Shown: positions 24,254 through 36,478 of the stretch, in pieces
How the letters are laid out: every line of letters starts with the position of its first letter
How positions within the stretch are numbered: the stretch's first letter is position 1
Program-made: the position numbers and the translations under genes
From: Periconia sp. R9002
Lineage: Eukaryota; Ascomycota; Dothideomycetes; Pleosporales; Periconiaceae
Reading direction: 5' to 3'
Assembly (NCBI GenBank): GCA_023627715.1
Contig: JAMAHW010000002.1
Coordinates: 682,001 to 746,000, forward strand
Length of the DNA stretch: 64,000 nucleotides
Notes under the pieces: model-generated
What the model saw: only the letters and a program-made list of their open reading frames with translations
What the model was told of the DNA's origin: nothing
The model's database searches: none

Positions 24254-25045
24254 GCATTTCCAAACGTTTATGGTATTGGATCATCTACCTCACGTCCAAA
24301 AGCTCGACGCCGACAAGCACCATTATCGAACTGGTACGAACAGACTCCTCCGCAAGCGATCGACATTGACGGAATGTATCTCCAGATCATGGATATATAC
24401 TTATTGGTGGTAAAGATAACGTATTTCCATGACATAGCTTGCATAGCTCTAGATTGGGCACTTGCACTTGGAGGCATCGCTTATCCACAGGACATATACT
24501 TTTCTCGTTCAGAAAGCATTGTTCCTGGGCATCCATTGGGCAAAAAGTCAGGCCTATGCATAACAAATATCATAATGCTTGAAGGGGTATGGTGATTGAG
24601 AGGGGGAGTGGAGGAGGGGTCCCAGCGGGATACTCATAAGCCATTTTGTATGCAGACAAATATTAGCAGCACGATTGCGATGTCGATATGTCATATCACA
24701 AATGAACTTGTCCTAAATGATTTTGCTGCTTTGGAATGCACGTATTTGTGAAAACTAACTTTATTCATGCCATGCTTGAGACTACTAGATGATCCCTTCC
24801 GTTGAGCTTGATATCATAGCTCTCCAAGCAAAGACGTGCGTTTTTAGTCAATGAAGATTTTGATGTATGCGAGTATATGCGGAACTCCTTCTAAGTGGGT
24901 CTAAAAGCGATCAACAGCTTGCAAAATGCAATATACCACCCAATCTTTCCGCAAACAAAAAGGAAGACTTGTTGCTGGTACTCCTCCAAACGCCCATTGC
25001 TCAAAACCCTAGATCCAACCCAATCGCAGCGATTCACCATCTCTC
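24254..25045. other. Convergent intergenic region, UPF3-type and carrier genes
   Basis: 3' flanks of two convergent genes. The 21 bp at 24740-24760 resemble one end of the hairpin element at 19.8 kb (ACGTATT then GAAAACTAACT with three bases missing between). No gene is seen. Confidence 0.45.
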
Positions 25046-26235
25046 TCATATACCAAGATAATACTTGCCCCGCTCGTAGACGTAGAAACTAGTAGCCGAC
25101 ATAGGTATGATCTTGATATACCCAATCGTCAGACCAACAAAGAACCCTCTGATTCCGCTGGTCATGTATATCCGCCTCGCGACTTCAGCAATGCCGAGTC
25201 TGTGTCCGTCGCCGACCACCCCTCCGACCTGCATGCGCCGACGGATAACTTCGAGCGGGTACGAGGCCGTTTGGGAAATGAGCCCCGCGAAGCCGCCCGC
25301 GCTCAGCTCGGCCCAGTAGCGGAGCTGCGCAGGTTTATGTTTTGAGGTTGTGGATTCGGAGCGTTCGGTGCCGGGGAGGGTGGTATACGGGGCGAGGATG
25401 GGGAGACGCAGGATGTCGGAGACGGTGTCGTGGACGAGGAAGGAGGCGCCGGCATACGGGATCATACCGAGCAATGTGGGCGTGAAGCCGCGGAAGAAAT
25501 TTGCGATGCCCGAGCGGGGCGCGGCTTTTTCGGCGACGGTGGCGGCGGCGGCCGTGAGGGGGTTATGGGGATGGTGGACCGTTGGCGGTGCGTGTTCGTT
25601 GTAGATCATGCGGCAGATGCTGCGGAGTGTGCTGCGTTGCTGCGATTGCGTCTCGAAGGCGAGACGTACGCGGATTACTTCCAGGGGGTAGGTGCAGAAG
25701 ACGCTGACCACGCCGGCCAAACTGCCAGATGCGAAACGGCGCAGTGGCGTTTCTTCTGCTCGTGTTTTGATGACCCGGGCTCTGATCTGCTCGTATGCGA
25801 GGAACTTGATGCCGGCGTAGGGGAAGATGCGGAGGAGTGTTGCGGAGTGGCCTTTGAAGAGCCCGCGGGAGCCGTGGACACTGTAGATGTCGCGGATGGC
25901 ATTGGGCAAACCCGTCCAATGCCCGGCGTATTTTTGGAAGTTGGGGTTGCTCGTTTGAAGGAGGATTTTGACGCGATCAAGAGGGCCTACTACAGTTTTT
26001 CCCTATAAATGTGCATGTTAGAATGGAGCGTGCTTGGATAACATGTGGATGAGAGGCATACGGCACAGCCAGCTAAACCCCCCGCCAGACCGCTTTTCAG
26101 CAGGTACTCGACACTTCGCGTATCCTTCTTCTCAGGCATTCTCTTTTCCTGTGTCATCTTCTGGTCATCGGTCGAACATGATGGTGGCTGCTGGCGGTTT
26201 GCGTGCGCAGGGAGTGTTTGCGCGGGTGTGGCCAT
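25046..26235 (-). CDS. Mitochondrial carrier, LEU5 / coenzyme A transporter type
   Basis: Exons 26235-26062 and 26002-25046 encode 376 residues. Three repeats of the mitochondrial carrier signature are visible: GPLDRVKILLQT (from about 64), YPLEVIRVRLA and YPLEVIRRRMQ, each ending an odd-numbered helix. SGLAGGLAGCAGKTVVGPLD spans the intron, confirming it. Sequence features such as RGLFKGHSATLLRIFPYAGI and GYIKIIPMSATSFYVYERGK resemble yeast Leu5 and human SLC25A42/SLC25A16, which move coenzyme A (or adenosine 3',5'-bisphosphate) across the inner membrane. The chosen ATG has a strong context; another in-frame ATG at 26283 would add 16 residues. An insert of about 25 residues sits in the loop of the third repeat. 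The gene is divergent from the MT-A70 gene. Confidence 0.92.
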
Positions 26236-26741
26236 GATGTAGGAACCTTGTTGGTCTTCATGGCGGACAGAGGGTGAGGACATTCGGCGACTCTCTGTTC
26301 ACGGCGACATATGGAAGATGCCTGTGGTGGGCCTATTCACTTGACGGAAGAGAATGTGAAAGAGTTGTGGAGGGTCTCGTGGATGACGTTCGTTGCCGAG
26401 GATCTGTGACGCTTCCGGGCCGTGAATTGGCCGGTGATAAGCGGAATCCTTTGCACCGTACCTAATTCGCGTTTACCACCACGTGCGTCTTTGACATCAA
26501 CTGTGAGCCTGATATGTCAAGCATTTTCGAAGGATGAAAGTCAACTGCAGTGCTTCATGGACAAGCTGGGGTTTACACACTAATTTCGTCGTAAAACGAG
26601 GCTGTTGGCAATAAGCAGCGAATCTATCAAAGGAAGATTATTTCTTCACTCTCATCCTGCCACTAACTGCACGCTGCATACTTCCTTTTTTACCTCGTTT
26701 GCTAAGAACATCTTCTAACAGTTCAAGAATAAATAAAAAAA
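26236..26741. promoter_or_regulatory. Shared divergent promoter, carrier / MT-A70 genes
   Basis: A 506-bp bidirectional promoter. It contains one CACGTG (26480-26485), a candidate bHLH (Cbf1/USF-type) site, and A-rich DNA immediately before the plus-strand start. Binding is inferred only. Confidence 0.45.
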
Positions 26742-28145
26742 ATGGCAGATCGTAATGGCGATGATCCTTCCTCGGCGATACTCTACCAAAGTGCGGACGG
26801 GAGCGTCACACTGATCGATATCCCCAAATCTATTGCTGTCGCTCAAGGTCGCTCGGGCACTCTCCTTTCAACGCCACCACTGGAAAGCCCTATAGAACTT
26901 GAGTATGAGCCGATAAGCAAGAAAGAAAAGGTGGCAGATTCGCGCCATCTTGCCATGGTCATGCTCCAGTCTGAGTACAAGACACTCATCGAGTTGGCAC
27001 TGACAGAGATTGGCACCTACGTTACGGGGCCATGGTGTAAACCACGCAAGGTGATGGCTCGAGTACCCAAACGTGCAAAATCCGACATGGCAATCGATGA
27101 CCCTGAGCAGGAGCTCCATGACCGGCTGCGTGAATGGGCGCAAGTGACTCGAAGCAAGGGTGACGCGTATGCTTTCGATTTCCAGAAGATGATGGCTTCA
27201 CTTGGTGCACCCGACGTGCCCGATTCAGCCACAGATAACAACGTTGCACGCAAATGGCAAATGTCGTACAGTCTGGCACGCGAGATCCAGCTGAATACGT
27301 CCGGGTACATGGACCAGCAAGCACCAGAGCGAGTAGAGGAGCCTTGGATGCCCGCATTTCACAATCCGGAAAAGCATGCATTGGATCTATCAATTTTCGA
27401 GAATACAGCAGGGTCGGGCCAGCAAGCTACCCCGGCGTATCATTTCACAATACCTCCCAAGGTTTCATTCTTTCTGGGTGACACCTCTCGCTCGGACATA
27501 TTTCGTGCCTCGTTTCGCGAACTTACAGATGAGTACAAACTCCCGCGCCATTTTGATTTGGTGTTGATCGATCCTCCCTGGCCCAATCGATCTGCAAAGC
27601 GAAGCAGAGGGTATGAGCAGACGGGAGGGATGCCATACATCAAGAAGATGATTCTGAACACAGACATTGATAGCTACCTCGAGCACAACGCGCTGGTCGG
27701 TGTATGGATCACCAACAAGGAGGCCTTGCGTGAGCACGTCCTCGGTGCCGGCGGGCTGTTCGAAGCGTGGAACGTCGGCTTGATTGAGGAATGGATCTGG
27801 GTTAAGACGACTACAAAGGGAGAACCCATGTTCGATATGGACAGCGTTACGAGGAAACCCTACGAGGTCTTGCTCCTTGGACGAGCCGCCCCCAATTCAT
27901 GGACTACGATGGTACCAGCACCCATCATCAAAAGGAAAGTTATCGCAGCTGTGCCGGACGTCCACTCGCGGAAGCCCTGTCTAAAATCCTTACTAGAGGA
28001 GTACATGCCAGACAAGAATGACTATAGTGCCCTCGAAGTCTTCTCGCGTTATTTAGTCAGCGGATGGACCTCATGGGGCAATGAAGTCCTAAAGTACAAT
28101 AACGATCAATACTGGAAACCAATTCCAGACACTCAATCTGTATGA
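26742..28145 (+). CDS. MT-A70 family methyltransferase, METTL4 type
   Basis: An intronless 467-residue protein. The MT-A70 catalytic motif is DPPWPN at 277-282, inside HFDLVLIDPPWPNRS. Further family signatures are GMPYIKKM, the GVWITNKEALREHV block, EEWIWVKTTTKGEP, RKPYEVLLLGR, and a VHSRKPCLKSLLEEYMP cofactor-side segment, ending VSGWTSWGNEVLKY. DPPW followed by Pro-Asn and this C-terminus fit the METTL4 branch rather than METTL3/IME4 or METTL14/KAR4. METTL4 relatives have been reported to make N6-methyl-2'-O-methyladenosine in U2 snRNA and, with less agreement, N6-methyladenine in DNA; the substrate here is unknown. The N-terminal 230 residues show no recognised domain. A catalytic protein is likely because the DPPW motif is intact. 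Confidence 0.9.
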   Translation: MADRNGDDPSSAILYQSADGSVTLIDIPKSIAVAQGRSGTLLSTPPLESPIELEYEPISKKEKVADSRHLAMVMLQSEYKTLIELALTEIGTYVTGPWCKPRKVMARVPKRAKSDMAIDDPEQELHDRLREWAQVTRSKGDAYAFDFQKMMASLGAPDVPDSATDNNVARKWQMSYSLAREIQLNTSGYMDQQAPERVEEPWMPAFHNPEKHALDLSIFENTAGSGQQATPAYHFTIPPKVSFFLGDTSRSDIFRASFRELTDEYKLPRHFDLVLIDPPWPNRSAKRSRGYEQTGGMPYIKKMILNTDIDSYLEHNALVGVWITNKEALREHVLGAGGLFEAWNVGLIEEWIWVKTTTKGEPMFDMDSVTRKPYEVLLLGRAAPNSWTTMVPAPIIKRKVIAAVPDVHSRKPCLKSLLEEYMPDKNDYSALEVFSRYLVSGWTSWGNEVLKYNNDQYWKPIPDTQSV

Positions 28146-29392
28146 ACGTTTCCCATACAGAAACAATCGATCCGGGACGCGGATCCGCTTCGTCTGCTGC
28201 AAGCATCTTTCCTCTCGGCTATACCCATTCTTTCTATAAGAGATCGGCGTAGAATAAAACCCGGGCCTACATTGTCTACAATCTTCACATAGCCGCGGGT
28301 TTTTACCGCGAAAGCATACCCAAACATGTATCCATAACTCTATATTATCTCACCACGCGTCCTCTCTCTTCCTTCATCTCGCTCGGGGGTCTGCACCTTT
28401 AAGCCATGTAGATTAAAAGCCTAAGACTCAATGAATCCTATTCTATTCATCGGAACTTGACAACCGACAGCGCGCGCGCACATCACTTCTCAAAAAGCCA
28501 CAGTATGCTGTTCGGATAATGGCCGTTGGCTAGAATTGAAGATCCGTCTCATGCAGGGTCCTGTTCTCCCCTAGATGCAAAAGGGAAAATGACGGACAAA
28601 TGCAATGCTCATCATCTGCCGGCGGCTCCACTCCAAACTCCACATTCTCGGTCCTTGGTTTTTCTTCCTATTGTACCTCCATTCGATGACAGATTGACAG
28701 CGCGAGCCAAGCGCGCGAAAGTGGGGTGGAGGAGGGGCATCCTTTCTGTTTTCTCGTTTGAGTGGACGCTGTGTGGGATGATCATGTGTGTATTCATTCA
28801 TCCATCCGTCTTGTTTCTTTTGACCTGGTCTGGCCTGTAGTTATCTGTCCAAACTAGACGTTGTCGGGGAAAGCGAAAACTTGTTTCGAAGCATCTCGTC
28901 GGCATATACACGTAGGCTAGGTAGGAAGAGCAAATGCCGCGCATGTCGCGAAGCAACAACAACGATAAGAAAATGAAATTTCAAAAGACAACAAGAAAAC
29001 AAGGCACATGTTCGAAACCCTCCCGAAAAAATTCCAACACGCCATTTTTTTGCCTCCCCAAAGATCTCGTGACCCAGGCGTTGACTCCAACATGTGCAAA
29101 AGCGTCAATCACCCGATCCAAACAAAACAGCAGAGAACAAAGTATCCTATCCGACGTTACATCCTCACCGCCTCTATCTCCAAGCATGCCGAACCATACC
29201 TATAGATCAACACACGTTACGAGTTTCTGATGCAACGAGCACTTCACAGGCAGGTGCACGCAACATTCCAACTAGTCGTGGTGGTGGCCACATGTACAAA
29301 AAAATCAAGGTTATTGCATCGGATGCGCTGTCGTCAACTTTCTTGTTGTTGCGTGAGTGGCGGGCGGTGGCGGACGGGGAGCTCCGAACACC

Positions 29393-29415
29393 CACTCACT
29401 CACTCACTCACTCAC
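29393..29415. repeat. (CACT)n microsatellite
   Basis: Nearly six tandem tetranucleotide units in intergenic DNA. Confidence 0.85.
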
Positions 29416-29948
29416 GCATGCACAAGATTTTGATAGTTGGTTCATGATGTCGATATTTCTTCTCAGCAGGTATGGGAAGGGAAGGGTAAAGTTATTGCAC
29501 ATACGCCACACACACGGAAGTTATGTACCGGTCCAATGCGATGGCATCAATCCCATCCATTGTTAGACCAAACAACCCTCTCTACTCCGACTCGGTCCGA
29601 GCATCACCACACATCATGTGCGAAAGAATACCTATACACGTACACGTACCTCAAGTGCTACCCGTATAGAAAAGCATGTATAAAAAATTCCCCATCGCAT
29701 CAACCTTCCTCTTTTTACTATGTAGTCGCCGTCGCCGTCGTAGTACCTCTGCAAAAATTCCGAGTTTCGGCACGCTTTTGCGTGCGCGCCCGTGTGTGTG
29801 TTGTCGATGTACCCATGTGCCACTACCTCCCTCACTGACAGCAGCAGCGCGCGCTGTCCTCCGAACGTTCCGCTTCACTCTTCTCACACACATACTTCAA
29901 AGTTGCCTGGCAGGCAGTTCGTATGTACCTCGTTGGCAGTGTTTGTGT

Positions 29949-29963
29949 GTATGTATGTATGTA
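29949..29963. repeat. (GTAT)n microsatellite
   Basis: Short tandem tetranucleotide run following a GT stretch. Confidence 0.7.
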
Positions 29964-31508
29964 CGACTCTTTAAACGCAGAGCGACCAACCACACAACAT
30001 CAACTTTTCCCTTAATATCTCAACCAAATCTCTGATAATAAATATGCGTGTGCATGGTACATTTCACACATGCGTATGCGTGTATCTCCTATCTATCTAC
30101 TTATTCATCTATCGTTGAGGAATCAGGAAATGAGAAATTTGAACAACTCACACCTCTTCCCTTCCCCTCCATGCCTCACCCTCAACAAAACAACCCAAGA
30201 GAAACAAACAAAAAAGTACCTCTTCACGTGATTTATTCCCGCTGTTGAACTGCTACGTGGTGTACTGTGGCTTGCATCTAACATTGATGTATATATGTAC
30301 AATGCACGATGGTTGTATGGGTAGGGATGTGATGACGGTACGGTACGGTACAGAGGGGTAAGCTTGCATATTGCATATTGCATTGATTGCATGAGAAATG
30401 AATATGCGGTGGGAGGTGGTTGTTTTTTGCAGCACAGCAGGTTTTTGACGTGTTGTGTTGTTCACCGCTGTTGGCTTGGTGTCTCGGTAGTTGTTTTGGG
30501 ATGCGAAGTTCGGAGGGGCATGGAGGGGGAGCTGGGTTGATGATAGAGGGGTAGAGGGGGGTTTTTTTTCTTGTTTTTGTTTTTGTTTTGGGTTGTTAAG
30601 GAGGGATTTTAATTTATTGCGTAGAGTGTTTTCTAAGGTGTATGTCGACGGCCTGGGTATGTAGGTAGGGTGTGAACGACTCCCTCTCTCTCTATTCCAT
30701 CGCGTAGGGCACAGCAGGGCACGCCACCACCAACCGTAAAGCAAAGCAAGCAGAAACCACAAACAAGCGAAACTCCGAATCTTGCATCAGTACAAATCAT
30801 CCTCGCTCGATAAACCAACACAACACAGCGCCACGGTACGGACCGGGACATATATCCACAGATGTGAGATGCACACATACGACATACTACATATTGATCT
30901 CTTTCAAAATGGAAATCAACCTGAAAAAAAATCACCGAAAGCGCGCCACACACACACGGCGTACAGCAGCTGCTACACGTACGTACGTAGGCAAGGAGGT
31001 TGGTGTAGTACTGTGCGTGGTACAGCGTACTTTTCAATACTGACATGCTTGCTTACCTGTGATTGATGTCTACACCCTCAAACCTCAAGGCTCAAACAAG
31101 CGTACCTATAATGTAGACTACCCCAACCCCAAACCCCGCGCGCGCGCACTCCGGACAATGACAAGACCCGGACCGTGCGGTACGCGTTGCGTGCGTGCGT
31201 GCGTGCCACGCGCGTGGGTTGCTGCTGGTGTGGGTTCAGCCTTAGCACCGCGATTCCACGGGGATGGATGGGTGAGGTGAGATGGAGCTCGGACTCCGGA
31301 GATCAAGGTCGAAATGTAAAGAATCCGAGACGGGCTTTGTTGAAAGTCGTGGGAAGTGTACCGTATGTCTTACTTGTCTCATGTCCGTGGAAGTATGGGG
31401 GCGGGGCGGGATGAGAGGGTTGCTGCTAATCGATAATGTGGATGGTTTGGAGGGGAGGTGTGTATGCGGTATCGGGGTGGGATGGTTATGTTAGTTGACG
31501 AAGGATGG

Positions 31509-31534
31509 GATGGATGGATGGTTGGTTGGTTGGT
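31509..31534. repeat. (GGAT)n(GGTT)n microsatellite
   Basis: Compound tetranucleotide repeat that changes unit midway. Confidence 0.8.
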
Positions 31535-34500
31535 AGTGGGCGGCGTGGGGGAGGGGGGAAAGAGTGGGATGTGGGATTTTTGGTCTCGGAGAGATACAAA
31601 GGTACATGGGGAAAGAAGGGAAATGCGCCGAGAGGTGGATGGAGGTTGACGCGGGTTCGGAGGTTTGACGACCGAGGGTATGCTTTGCTTTTTCTTCTTC
31701 TCTTGGCTGGATTCTTTGTGTTTTTTTTCGTCCCGGTTGGGGGTACCGTTGGATAGGGTTCTGTGGGATTTGTTGGATCTTTTGTTGGTGGTGGACTGGT
31801 GGCTTCGCTTCCTTCGGGGCAAATATCCGCTTTCTCATCTCTTTCCCTTTATTTTGGCTTTGCTTTTACCACTCGGAATAGGGAGACGGCGGGATCCACC
31901 TCCGTTATCTCACTCACCGTTGGGTATATTCAGTCGTTGAGGTGTTATGGATACTTGGCGGGATTGACGTTATCGCAAGATAGACAAGAGAGTAGTCCAG
32001 AGCCACTGATCGTCACGATCATCAAGCTCTAGATGTTTGCAGCAGGAGGAGAAGGAAGCGGGACGGTTGAAGCCGATGCAGGCATGCGTGCATGCATGTG
32101 TATATGCACGCGTCCACTCCTGTCCAACGACGAGAGAAAAGGGTACATGATTGCGAAAAAGAGGGGGAAGGATGGAAGCTGCATGCATGCAGTGTGAGCT
32201 TGTTGATCAACTTTCCCATACACAGAAACCTCATGTACCGTTTCGAAAAGAGGCGCGTTGTTTCAGAAGCAACTCTGCATCACCAATAAGGTTGTGCATG
32301 CACGTCGCCGAGCGTCTTTCCTGTTCTTTCTGGATCGGTAGACAGAGTCCCTTCCCCTCTTCTTCTTGTTCGTGTCCTCTCGTAGAAGCTTGCCCGAGAG
32401 AAGCCCGTTTCACATGCCCATCATTTCTGTTCCTCTTCTAGGAGCGTTTCCCAAAGAGGCAATTCTTTTTGTAAGAGTAGGCTAGGTAGGCGACGGTCGG
32501 GACCGTTTCCTCTTTTCCTCAAGCGTCTACGATAATGAGAAGGAAGAGGAATTGTGGTTCTTTACCGCTCTTCGCTTTGTAACCCCCACCTGTGTGGCTT
32601 TAGTTCGGGACTTGCCTCTTTGGGAACGGCCGCGAGGTTTTGCCGACATACATTATGCACCCTCCAGAGCCATGTGGATATTTTGTCTCTTTTTCCTGTT
32701 TTTGGTCTTTTGGAGGAACGGGGCAATTATGGAGAACGAAAAAAAGGAAAAAATCTTCTGCTTTAGTGCGCGGTTTGCTGCGGTGCAGGGAAAAAAACGA
32801 TCCATTTTTTCACCGTTTATTTTTTTCTCTTTTCATTTCATTTCCTGTTTTTCCCGAAGAGAGGCTTCATTTTACAGATGCCCAAAGTGGAGAGTACACA
32901 ACGCTAGTTGGGGCAGGGAATATTTTTCCTCGTGTTTGGGAAAAATTCATGCGCGAGAAAAAAAATGAGGAAAAAAGAAAATGAAAAATGGAGGGGGAAG
33001 CCGAAAATGAAGCCGACAATGCGCCAATGACTGACTCGGGAATGCAATTTCGCGTGGAAGGGGAAAGCAGCGTTCCGCCAACACGGGCGTGGGATGGGAA
33101 TTGTTCATGATTCAGGAATCCTCGCACGCAGGAATGAAGGAAGGCAAAAGCTTGAGCCAGGCGCCGCCACCATGGCCCACGAGTTGTAAACTTGTAATCT
33201 CTCGAAAAGGAGAGGAGAGGAAAAAAACTCGTGGGCCCGGGGAAGGCGAACCCTGCATCCCGAGAAACTTTGTTTCCTTCTCCTTGGAGCTTTACCTCTT
33301 ATGGTAGTGCAAGACCTTCTAGAAACAGTAGTCGCGGCAAGTGAATGAAGTGAAGTGAAAGTGAAGCTGGACAGCGCTGAGAAATGCGAAAATCGGCTGT
33401 AACAATTACAGTATCCATCGTAAACTTTGTCCGAGGTAAGGGTCTACGCTACTGAGCGCGGTTTTGGTAGTGCTGCATTAGAAGGTGGGAAAAAGGGGGT
33501 TTTCACGTGTCCTTCGTCTAGGGGCGCGTTCAGAAGACACCAAGAAATCTTGCTTTGGCCGGTTCTCAAACTGCACCGCACCAGCGACTCTTTAGCCAAT
33601 TTTCACAGGCACAATTGTGAAAAAGTGCGAGACACGGGATGGTATTTGCTCGGATACGCAACCAGGTGGTTGGACCTCCGCCGTTAGAACGTCGCGTGGG
33701 AAAATGAAAACGGGACATGGGGAGTGTACGCGGAGGGCGGAGATGAATCTGGAAGGTCAGCGGCCTGCACATTTGCCTGAATATAGCAACGGGGGAGTCG
33801 GTATTGGTAACGATGGGTGGATAGAGATGATTAGGAGGCGTAAGCGTTACTGCTCAGGGTAGCATTCTGATCAAAAAGGGTGGGCACAGGCTGACGGGAG
33901 CAAGAGATGACGGCAGCCCATTTTATTACTGTTTGGCGCAATCGGACATTGTTGTCGTTCACTCAGCCTTGGGAGAGTTGAGGTGTGGTTACACAACCAG
34001 CCGCACCCAAGCTGGTCTTGATGATGGAGGATGGCATTGCAGCGCTGCCCAAATCACCGCTGAATTCCATTTTCTCTCATCTTCTTTTTCTTTCTTCCAT
34101 GGACGGCCCTGTTCAGGGCGCCTGATATGGAGTGCGGGTAGCATTTAGGTATATCTGCCCGCGGCTAAATGTTTTCGCGGAGGAAAGCCGCGGCCATATG
34201 GCTTCTAAGCAGGCTAGAATTTGGTAGGGAAGGAGAAAATCCTGCTCCAGAGATGTGCTAGTCGGGACTACCGGCGTAGCGCAGAGCAAGAGGAAAAGCA
34301 CTGGACCCTGGAATCGCCGACTTTGGCCTACTCGTCTCGAGGCGGCATGGCATGTGAAGAGAGCTGGGGCTAATGTACCCCAGAATCAGATACCGGCCGG
34401 CTAAACCGTCGTGACACTCGGACAATGCTTCTGCCGCACTCTCGCTCCAACGGTGGCCATGAGCAAGGTTTGGGAGGTGTTTCGTTTGCACATCTCCTTC

Positions 34501-35193
34501 ACGACGGAGAAATCATGGTATGCGTAGCAGAGGACTGGAATACAGTGCACAAGTACCTATAGTGGTGTTGATGCATGCCAGGGGGGGTACGAGCATAAGG
34601 CGGAGCTGCGGGTGGGCCTGCCGGGAAGTGACAGCCGGCGCGCTCGAATCCCCATTAGGCAGGGTAAACGTCGGGCGGGCTGAGGGGACTGGGTGGATGG
34701 ATGGATGAGCGAGCTCAGACGCTGTCAGATAGCCGACGGTGGATCGCCGACGCCCGCTCCCTTTATCCTGAAGGGGCCAAGGCAGGCGGCGGAAATCAGC
34801 GAGGGTTGCCCAAATGGTCCTCTGCGCCTCGTGGGGGCACGGACAGGCGTCTCCCATAAGGTGGCGGGCAGGGCAGGGCTTCGGGGAAGGACTGCCGCAT
34901 GGGGGGGGGGCAGGGGTAGGTGTACAGTAAGAGGTGAGATTATTGAGAGATGATTGAGATGATTATTATTAGTTAGGCGTGTTACGGTATTATTACCGTG
35001 CTTGCTTTTTGGGTTCCAAAAAAAGGTGTGTCGTGATGCAAAGAGGGTGCGACGAGGAGTCATGGCGACGACGAGGTGTAACATGTCTGTTAGCATGACA
35101 ACTGGCACACTGGCGAAGTCGGAGCGAGATGATATGACTCTACGTAGGTGGTTTGGCATGGCATTTTGAGCGTGGTGTGGATGTGCTGTAATC

Positions 35194-35212
35194 GTATGTA
35201 TGTATGTATGTA
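35194..35212. repeat. (GTAT)n microsatellite
   Basis: Four to five tandem units, with a second shorter GTAT run a few bases downstream. Confidence 0.8.
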
Positions 35213-36040
35213 GGTGTACATATGTATGTATGCGAGGAAAGGCGGTGGCCAGTGGGTGCCGTCGGGCTGCAGGCGGATGACACGGGGCTGACGGGAGTGG
35301 GCAAGCAGCAGAACAGCGGTCAAAGTGGCGCCCAATCCCCATCACCTCCCGCGCCAGCAGCCAAAGGGCGGTCACTCACCGCAACAGGCTGCAAAGCAAA
35401 TCAGGACGCGACTGCCGGCCTGCTCATGTTTCACGCCTCGACTTAGTTGATCATATAACGCCGCCGTGACCACGCATCCCACGTCCGGTGATGCCAACTC
35501 CAGATGCTTTTGTTGCGAGTCGAGACACTCCAGACACGACACCTTGCTTCTGACTCGGCCTCCTGATCCGCCATCCGCCTCGCCTCACATCCCCCATCCA
35601 TCCACGCCTCCGTGTGCCTGTGCACAGCTGCCTTACTACCTACTCTCTTACTTATATACCTGCTCGACCATTATTTCCCCAGACTTTGTTCCCACTCTTA
35701 CTCAACCCTACAACACTACATACACTGCCATTACACCTCTCGCCCACGGCTCACCGACCCACCAAATACCCACCAGCCGTCACATCTACCCGACTCTTTC
35801 TCGTCCAGTAGTCCGGTTCCGATCCCGCCTACTCGTCATCTCTCTCGGCCGCTCTTCGCCTCGGCAAACCTGTCCTTGGTTGCGCTAGCAAACCCTGACG
35901 TACTACCACGCCAAATCGACGCGTTCATTATCTCCCAGCTTGCATCCCGCTAGCAAAACGGTAAACACACAACACTCCCACAGCATCTATATAGCCAACC
36001 CGGGCTCCACATTTTCTCCTCCACCACTTCAAACAACAAC

Positions 36041-36478
36041 ATGCATTTCGAAACCTCACCCTCCTCCTCGCCATCCAAGTCCATTCCCATTTCGGTCCGC
36101 AGCAACATGTCTTCACCTACCGGTTCCCTCTATAGCAACTACTCCTCCTCCGCCTCCTCCACATCTTCAAACAACGCCTCCACCTGTGCCTATCCTTCCT
36201 GGCCCTCCGGCAGCTCACTGGGATACCGCAGTCCTCCAAGTTCCTTCATCAGCGACGCCGACCTGTTCGGTGACGACTTGGACGACCTCTTGGAAGCCCC
36301 CGCTCCTCCACGGCAACCAACGGCGGCGCAAGCACTCCCCTTCTTGCCTCCCATGTACGCTACCGCAAAGCCCAAGAAGCCTCAGCAACAGCGGAGGCGC
36401 AGCAGTGGCCGCAAGCAGCGCCGCTCCTCCAAGCCCATGACTCCCATCTCTGAGTCACCCGAGGCGCACCGCGAGTAA
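36041..36478 (+). CDS. Small Ser-rich protein with acidic ISDADLFGDD motif
   Basis: A single-exon, 145-residue protein. The N-terminal 65 residues are almost entirely Ser/Thr/Asn/Pro-rich. A short acidic motif follows (FISDADLFGDDLDDLLE, about 69-85), then a Pro-rich linker and a basic C-terminus (RRRSSGRKQRRSSKP) that could be a nuclear signal. I believe a similar small protein with an SDxDLFGDD motif is widespread in Pezizomycotina, but I cannot name a family or function. The acidic hydrophobic motif next to a basic tail would suit a protein-interaction or activation segment; that is inference. The gene has an unusually long gene-free upstream region. Confidence 0.7.
   Translation: MHFETSPSSSPSKSIPISVRSNMSSPTGSLYSNYSSSASSTSSNNASTCAYPSWPSGSSLGYRSPPSSFISDADLFGDDLDDLLEAPAPPRQPTAAQALPFLPPMYATAKPKKPQQQRRRSSGRKQRRSSKPMTPISESPEAHRE

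Larger units (their letters stand above)
28146..36040. other. Long region without recognisable genes (about 7.9 kb)
   Basis: No open frame here has codon structure or motifs of a protein I recognise; the longer ones are translations of simple repeats. The DNA has many tetranucleotide repeats, CA/GT runs and GCATGC-type palindromes (around 32077-32190). From about 34 kb it is GC-richer and leads into the small Ser-rich gene. It could contain long non-coding transcripts or a long upstream control region, but nothing in the sequence proves either. Confidence 0.4.

Noticed and set aside
34725..35375. 216-codon minus-strand open frame
   Set aside because: Pro/His/Ser-rich composition matches translated simple repeats; it has no motif or splice support.
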